Origin: an uncultured Bacilli bacterium | GTDB taxonomy: Bacteria > Bacillota_I > Bacilli_A > RF39 > UBA660 | DNA: 6,169 nt | Reading direction: 5' to 3' | NCBI GenBank assembly: GCA_934130165.1 | Contig: CAKOXO010000008.1 | Coordinates: 1-6,169, forward strand | Notes under the pieces: model-generated | What the model was told of the DNA's origin: nothing | The model's database searches: none | Seen by the model: only the letters and a program-made list of their open reading frames with translations | Position numbers and translations under genes: made by a program | In this document: piece by piece, positions 5,070 to 6,169 of the stretch | Layout of the letters: each line of letters begins with the position of its first letter | How positions within the stretch are numbered: the first letter of the stretch is position 1

Positions 5070-6169
5070 ATGTTATTAAAAGCATTAGACCTTTTAAGAA
5101 GATTAGGTTGGGGAATAATTGATTTTATTTATAATCTAATAGATACATTATTTGAAGTTTTAAAATCTCTAAATGCTTACAATATTATAGATAGTGTTGC
5201 AGATAATTCTATGTTTTCAAATTTTCATAAAGGAATAATTGCAATAGCAGTAACTCTTTTAGGATTATTTGCATTATATAAGTTTGTTATGAAAATAATA
5301 GAACCTGATGAAGGATTATCTATACAACAATTAGTAACAGAAATATTTAAGTCAACATTATTTGTATTATTATCAGTATTTTTATTTGCAGAAGTTTCTA
5401 CCTTTTCAATTAAGTTAAGTAGTTGGACAGCAAGTATATTTTCTAGTAATGATGTTACTATATCTGATAATATGCTAACTATGTTTGTAGATTATACAGA
5501 TCAATATAAAGTTAGTGATGAATTTAAAGCAGATGATTATACTAAATTTATAAAAGATAATTCTTTTACAAATGCTCAAAAATATAATGATAAATTTGTA
5601 ACTAATGACAAATGGATATTACCAGATGAAAAGGATTATAAATATAGTATTAATTGGATTCTTGCAATAATAGTTGGAGGATTCTTTTTATATGCTTTGT
5701 TTTTTTCAGGAATGATGTTAGCTCGTAGGCAATTAGAGTTTTTATTTTTATTTGTAATTAGTCCTGTTGTGTTTGCAACTTCCATAGGAAATAAGCAAAG
5801 AAGAAGTGCTGTAATAGAACAACTGGTGTCATTAATGCTTCAAGGTGCTGTCGTAATGTTAATCATTAGTTTGACAGGTATTGTTATGAAAGAAATTGCA
5901 GGTACAACATTCTTTACTGATAATACATTTAAAGATATTTTAGTAAAATCTTTAATGTATATTGGAGCTGGAACATTCTTACTAACTGGATCACAAGTAG
6001 TTAATAGATTTATAGGTGGTAATGTATCCGCCAATAGTGGAAGAGAGCAACTTATGAGTTTAATGGGATTCGGACAAGCGATGAATACAGCAACATCAGC
6101 AGTTGGTGGAGCAGGTATTGGAGCTGGAATGGTAGGATTAGGTGTTGCAAGTAGTGGTGTTGGATTAGT
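5070..6169 (+). CDS. VirB6/TrbL-like polytopic membrane protein of the conjugation channel (3' partial)
   Basis: The ATG at 5070 follows AGGAGGA (5060-5066), and the frame is open to the window end: 366 complete codons with no stop. An amphipathic N-terminus (1-35) is followed by membrane segments at about 54-74 and 93-113. A hydrophilic extracytoplasmic region (about 125-193) comes next, then four more segments (about 194-217, 221-238, 252-274, 289-309). Between them lies a conserved-looking FLFLFVISPVVFATSIGNKQ (224-243). After the last segment comes FIGGNVSANSGREQLMSLMGFGQ (314-336) and a Gly/Ala-rich run. This is the layout of VirB6/TrbL-type inner channel components, including the pLS20/TrbL-like group in Gram-positives. 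It directly follows the pilin-like gene with strong ribosome-binding signals. The exact subfamily is uncertain and the C-terminus is missing. Confidence 0.82.
   Translation, partial: MLLKALDLLRRLGWGIIDFIYNLIDTLFEVLKSLNAYNIIDSVADNSMFSNFHKGIIAIAVTLLGLFALYKFVMKIIEPDEGLSIQQLVTEIFKSTLFVLLSVFLFAEVSTFSIKLSSWTASIFSSNDVTISDNMLTMFVDYTDQYKVSDEFKADDYTKFIKDNSFTNAQKYNDKFVTNDKWILPDEKDYKYSINWILAIIVGGFFLYALFFSGMMLARRQLEFLFLFVISPVVFATSIGNKQRRSAVIEQLVSLMLQGAVVMLIISLTGIVMKEIAGTTFFTDNTFKDILVKSLMYIGAGTFLLTGSQVVNRFIGGNVSANSGREQLMSLMGFGQAMNTATSAVGGAGIGAGMVGLGVASSGVGL

Noticed and set aside
5840..6034. 64-codon minus-strand reading frame
   Set aside because: It lies opposite the VirB6/TrbL-like gene, has no ribosome site or family resemblance, and is a shadow of the forward frame.

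Overview
The window is very AT-rich (about one quarter G+C by eye) and almost every gene lies on the + strand. Codon use is strongly A/T-ending with AGA for arginine, Shine-Dalgarno sites are strong, and there is a cell-wall sorting signal with a sortase. Together these point to a low-GC Gram-positive, such as gut Bacilli/Erysipelotrichia/RF39-like lineages (the lineage is inferred). Trp is TGG and the one TGA used ends a gene, so the standard bacterial code fits and a Mycoplasma-type code does not. The gene content is that of an integrative conjugative element or conjugative plasmid.

Region 1 (1-2880) is a surface and regulatory block: the 3' part of a multi-domain SpaA/Cna-B-type adhesin with a sorting signal, a sortase overlapping it by 23 bases, and a short HTH_36-type winged-helix DNA-binding protein overlapping the sortase stop by one base. 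The adhesin is open from base 1, so its true start lies upstream.

Region 2 (2854-3014) is a 22-bp tandem duplication at the end of the HTH gene, a small hairpin, and a stretch of more than 90% A+T with three copies of TTAATATAA. It could hold a promoter or a replication origin.

Region 3 (3015-4667) is a tight operon of DNA-processing accessory genes: a divergent OB-fold SSB-like protein, an MGYRSEV-type acidic protein of unknown function, a DUF3846 protein and a short bona fide SSB. A terminator-like hairpin follows. Such sets are typical of the early-expressed part of conjugative elements, where they deal with incoming single-stranded DNA.

Region 4 (4716 to the end) begins the type IV secretion module: a possible 12-codon leader ORF, a two-helix VirB2/TrbC pilin-like protein starting at TTG, and a VirB6/TrbL-like polytopic channel protein that runs off the window end. 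PrgI-like and VirB4 genes would be expected next (inference). No stretch above about 130 bases lacks a gene, and no tRNA, rRNA, CRISPR array, IS element or att site was seen.

Overall, the adhesin and its sortase would mediate cell contact, the HTH protein may control replication or expression, the SSB operon would handle transferred DNA, and the pilin and channel genes start the mating pore. I did not find a clearly new system. The best leads are the unusual sortase/sorting-signal pair, the repeat-rich 2854-3000 region, and the leader ORF before the pilin gene.
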